A stretch of 6,702 nucleotides of DNA, from contig JAATVS010000694.1 in assembly GCA_014523695.1 (NCBI GenBank), forward strand, positions 1 through 6,702. The letters are read 5' to 3'. Source of the stretch: Nitrososphaerales archaeon TH5895. GTDB taxonomy: Archaea > Thermoproteota > Nitrososphaeria > Nitrososphaerales > Nitrososphaeraceae. Below, piece by piece: positions 5,691-6,702 of the stretch. A program made the position numbers and the translations under genes. The stretch's first letter is position 1; the number at the start of each line of letters is the position of its first letter. Below the pieces are notes generated by a model that made no database searches, was not told the origin of the DNA, and saw only the letters and a list, made by a program, of their open reading frames with translations.

Positions 5691-5987
5691 ATGATGGGTT
5701 TGTTAAATGATGCTAGCAGAGGAACACTTGAAAAAATAATTGACAATTACATTGAAGTGATTCCACCTTGGATACCTGACTATAGAAAGGAGGAAGTAAG
5801 AAAAACATGGATGTATGATAAACCGGAAGACTTCGTTTTAGGGTTAACGATTGGAATGATCTACGCGTATTTTGAAGGTGCTTTTCTGAAAGAACATCAA
5901 AGACAAATAAATCCTCAAGAACGAGCAGAGGTGATGACCGTGATATCCCTTAGGATACCACAAATCAGGCAGGCGCTGTTTGAGTGA
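5691..5987 (+). CDS. conserved-looking protein of unknown function, 98 residues
   Basis: I do not recognise the family. The protein is compact and mostly helical: a first helix (about 9-25), a proline-rich turn with PPWIPDYRKEEVRKTW (25-40), a hydrophobic helix (about 47-66, FVLGLTIGMIYAYFEGAF) and a basic, glutamine-rich C-terminal helix. The hydrophobic helix contains E62 and is flanked by charged residues, so a soluble helical bundle seems more likely than a membrane protein; a single membrane segment cannot be excluded. Two ATG codons lie in tandem at 5691 and 5694, and either may be used. The well-placed TATA box, normal codon usage and no frameshift support a real gene. It has no co-directional partner nearby. 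Confidence 0.75.
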   Translation: MMGLLNDASRGTLEKIIDNYIEVIPPWIPDYRKEEVRKTWMYDKPEDFVLGLTIGMIYAYFEGAFLKEHQRQINPQERAEVMTVISLRIPQIRQALFE

Positions 5988-6075
5988 ATAAATTCACTAC
6001 CATGATGTACGTCAACGTCAAATGACAATAGTTTTCTTATGTGTATCAAGCCCTTTAAATCCATGACTCATATAA

Positions 6076-6091
6076 TCTGATTGCGATCAGA
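6076..6091. repeat. short hairpin-forming palindrome
   Basis: TCTGAT and ATCAGA form a 6-bp perfect stem around a 4-nt TGCG loop, in the interval between two converging genes. It could be a weak terminator hairpin or protein-binding site. At this length it may also be chance. Confidence 0.35.
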
Positions 6092-6127
6092 CTGTGACTA
6101 GAACCAGTAGTTAATTATGCAATGGCC

Positions 6128-6141
6128 AATAAAAATAATAT
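6128..6141 (-). terminator. T-rich tract after the acidic small protein
   Basis: On the minus strand this reads TATTATTTTTATT about 13-26 nt after the stop codon at 6154. Runs of T downstream of a gene are the usual archaeal intrinsic termination signal. Confidence 0.4.
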
Positions 6142-6153
6142 GAAATATTTTAG

Positions 6154-6303
6154 CTAAACTGGATCTTCCGTGTCTTGATCTTTGTCTGTCATCTCTGCAG
6201 CTTCTTCACGGAGGTTTTCTGCAGGACCAGATGTTTCCGGATTCTCTTCTGCTGCTCCAATCTTTTTTTGATTCTTTTGTGCTGATTCCATATCTTCACT
6301 CAT
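6154..6303 (-). CDS. small acidic, probably disordered protein, 49 residues
   Basis: The minus strand encodes 49 residues beginning MSEDMESAQKNQKKIGAAEE and ending DQDTEDPV. It is dominated by E, D, A, K, Q and N, with about 15 acidic residues and almost no large hydrophobics, so it should be soluble and largely disordered. No domain is recognised. Evidence that it is a gene: a good TATA box (TTTATAG) about 25 nt upstream of the ATG at 6303, a T-rich tract just after the stop, and a clean frame with strongly biased composition. A second in-frame ATG is codon 5. It converges on the 98-residue protein gene with 166 bp between them. Its role is unknown; small acidic proteins can act as chaperone-like or regulatory partners, but nothing here shows that. 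Confidence 0.65.
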   Translation of the reverse strand: MSEDMESAQKNQKKIGAAEENPETSGPAENLREEAAEMTDKDQDTEDPV

Positions 6304-6324
6304 GCAGGTAATATATTCAACATA

Positions 6325-6332
6325 CTATAAAG
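6325..6332 (-). promoter_or_regulatory. TATA box of the acidic small protein gene
   Basis: The minus strand reads CTTTATAG, centred about 25 nt before the ATG at 6303. There is no Shine-Dalgarno, so the transcript is probably leaderless. Confidence 0.55.
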
Positions 6333-6495
6333 CATTTCATATCTATCCATAAGCCAACACCAATGATTATAAAATGGCAATCGAGTCATATTGTAGAACA
6401 TGGCTATGTATGGATAAAAAAAGGATACTACTTCAATTCCTCTTACACAAAGTACAATTGTTAAAATCTGGAAATATAGACGTCACACACATAGT

Positions 6496-6702
6496 TCATT
6501 TCTTTGATGACCAAAATGTCCCCCCTGACTCTTTCCATTTTTTATAATGTGAGAGTATATCTCTGTGATCGAAGGCAAGGCTTTTGTTATCAACCATCTG
6601 TAAATCTATCCATTCTATTTCTGACACATTATCTTGAGCTATCGCCTTATTTTTTGCGTTCTCATTAGGTGGAGCCTGTCCTATGAATACAGTTGATATG
6701 AT
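6496..6702 (-). CDS. NUDIX hydrolase, C-terminal part (5' end outside the window)
   Basis: The last 68 residues of a minus-strand protein are visible, running off the right edge. They read ISTVFIGQAPP, a linker, then SEIEWIDLQ and LAFDHRDILSHYKKWKESGG before TFWSSKK. This is the C-terminal half of a NUDIX domain: the beta-strand with S-T-V-F-I-G, the strand with E-x-x-W-x-D/x-L, and the LAFDH-x-x-IL-x-x-Y helix seen in ADP-ribose pyrophosphatase-like and related NUDIX proteins. The catalytic Nudix box (GX5EX7REUXEEXGU) would lie upstream, outside the window, so activity and substrate (a nucleoside diphosphate linked to another moiety) cannot be judged. The stop is TGA at 6496-6498. Confidence 0.82.
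   Translation of the reverse strand: MISTVFIGQAPPNENAKNKAIAQDNVSEIEWIDLQMVDNKSLAFDHRDILSHYKKWKESGGTFWSSKK

Noticed and set aside
6374..6547. 57-codon plus-strand ORF starting at an ATG at 6374
   Set aside because: Its 3' third is antisense to the well-supported NUDIX end, no TATA box lies at the right distance, and no recognisable family is seen.

Overview
The window looks like a segment of an archaeal chromosome, most likely Nitrososphaeria (Thaumarchaeota; the Nitrososphaera/Nitrosocosmicus side is a guess). The support is a complete archaeal transcription factor B, AT-rich DNA, and several genes whose ATG lies about 24-30 nt downstream of a TATA-like box with little or no Shine-Dalgarno sequence, as in leaderless archaeal transcripts. 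No ammonia-oxidation marker or rRNA/tRNA is present, so the lineage call is inference.

Layout. Positions 283-985 (minus) hold two tandem paralogues of a small four-cysteine protein whose cysteine pattern resembles high-potential iron-sulfur proteins (HiPIP). Divergent from them, 1137-1643 (plus) encodes a ferritin-like four-helix protein of the DUF892/YciF type. It is followed by a TFB gene with its own promoter at 1800-2807 (plus). A converging minus-strand gene remnant (2787-3142) is frame-shifted by a perfect 56-bp tandem duplication, and a second, coiled-coil-like remnant lies at 3222-3426. Positions 3483-4190 (minus) encode a secreted single-domain DUF1259 (LppY/LpqO-like) protein. A 700-bp stretch without an intact gene follows; it holds what I read as a decayed nucleotidyltransferase-fold gene (4339-4803, plus). 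A SemiSWEET sugar transporter (4905-5201, plus), a signal-peptide remnant (about 5365-5469), a 98-residue protein of unknown function (5691-5987, plus), a 49-residue acidic protein (6154-6303, minus) and the C-terminal end of a NUDIX hydrolase (6496 to the right edge, minus) complete the window.

How it fits together. The left third (two Fe-S-like proteins, a divergent ferritin-like protein, and a specialised general transcription factor) could be a small metal or redox stress module, but only adjacency supports that. The middle and right parts look like accessory DNA in turnover: short single-gene transcription units separated by gene remnants. No mobile element, CRISPR array or RNA gene was recognised. 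The observations most worth checking are the paired HiPIP-like proteins without an export signal, the duplication-disrupted gene, and the decayed nucleotidyltransferase.
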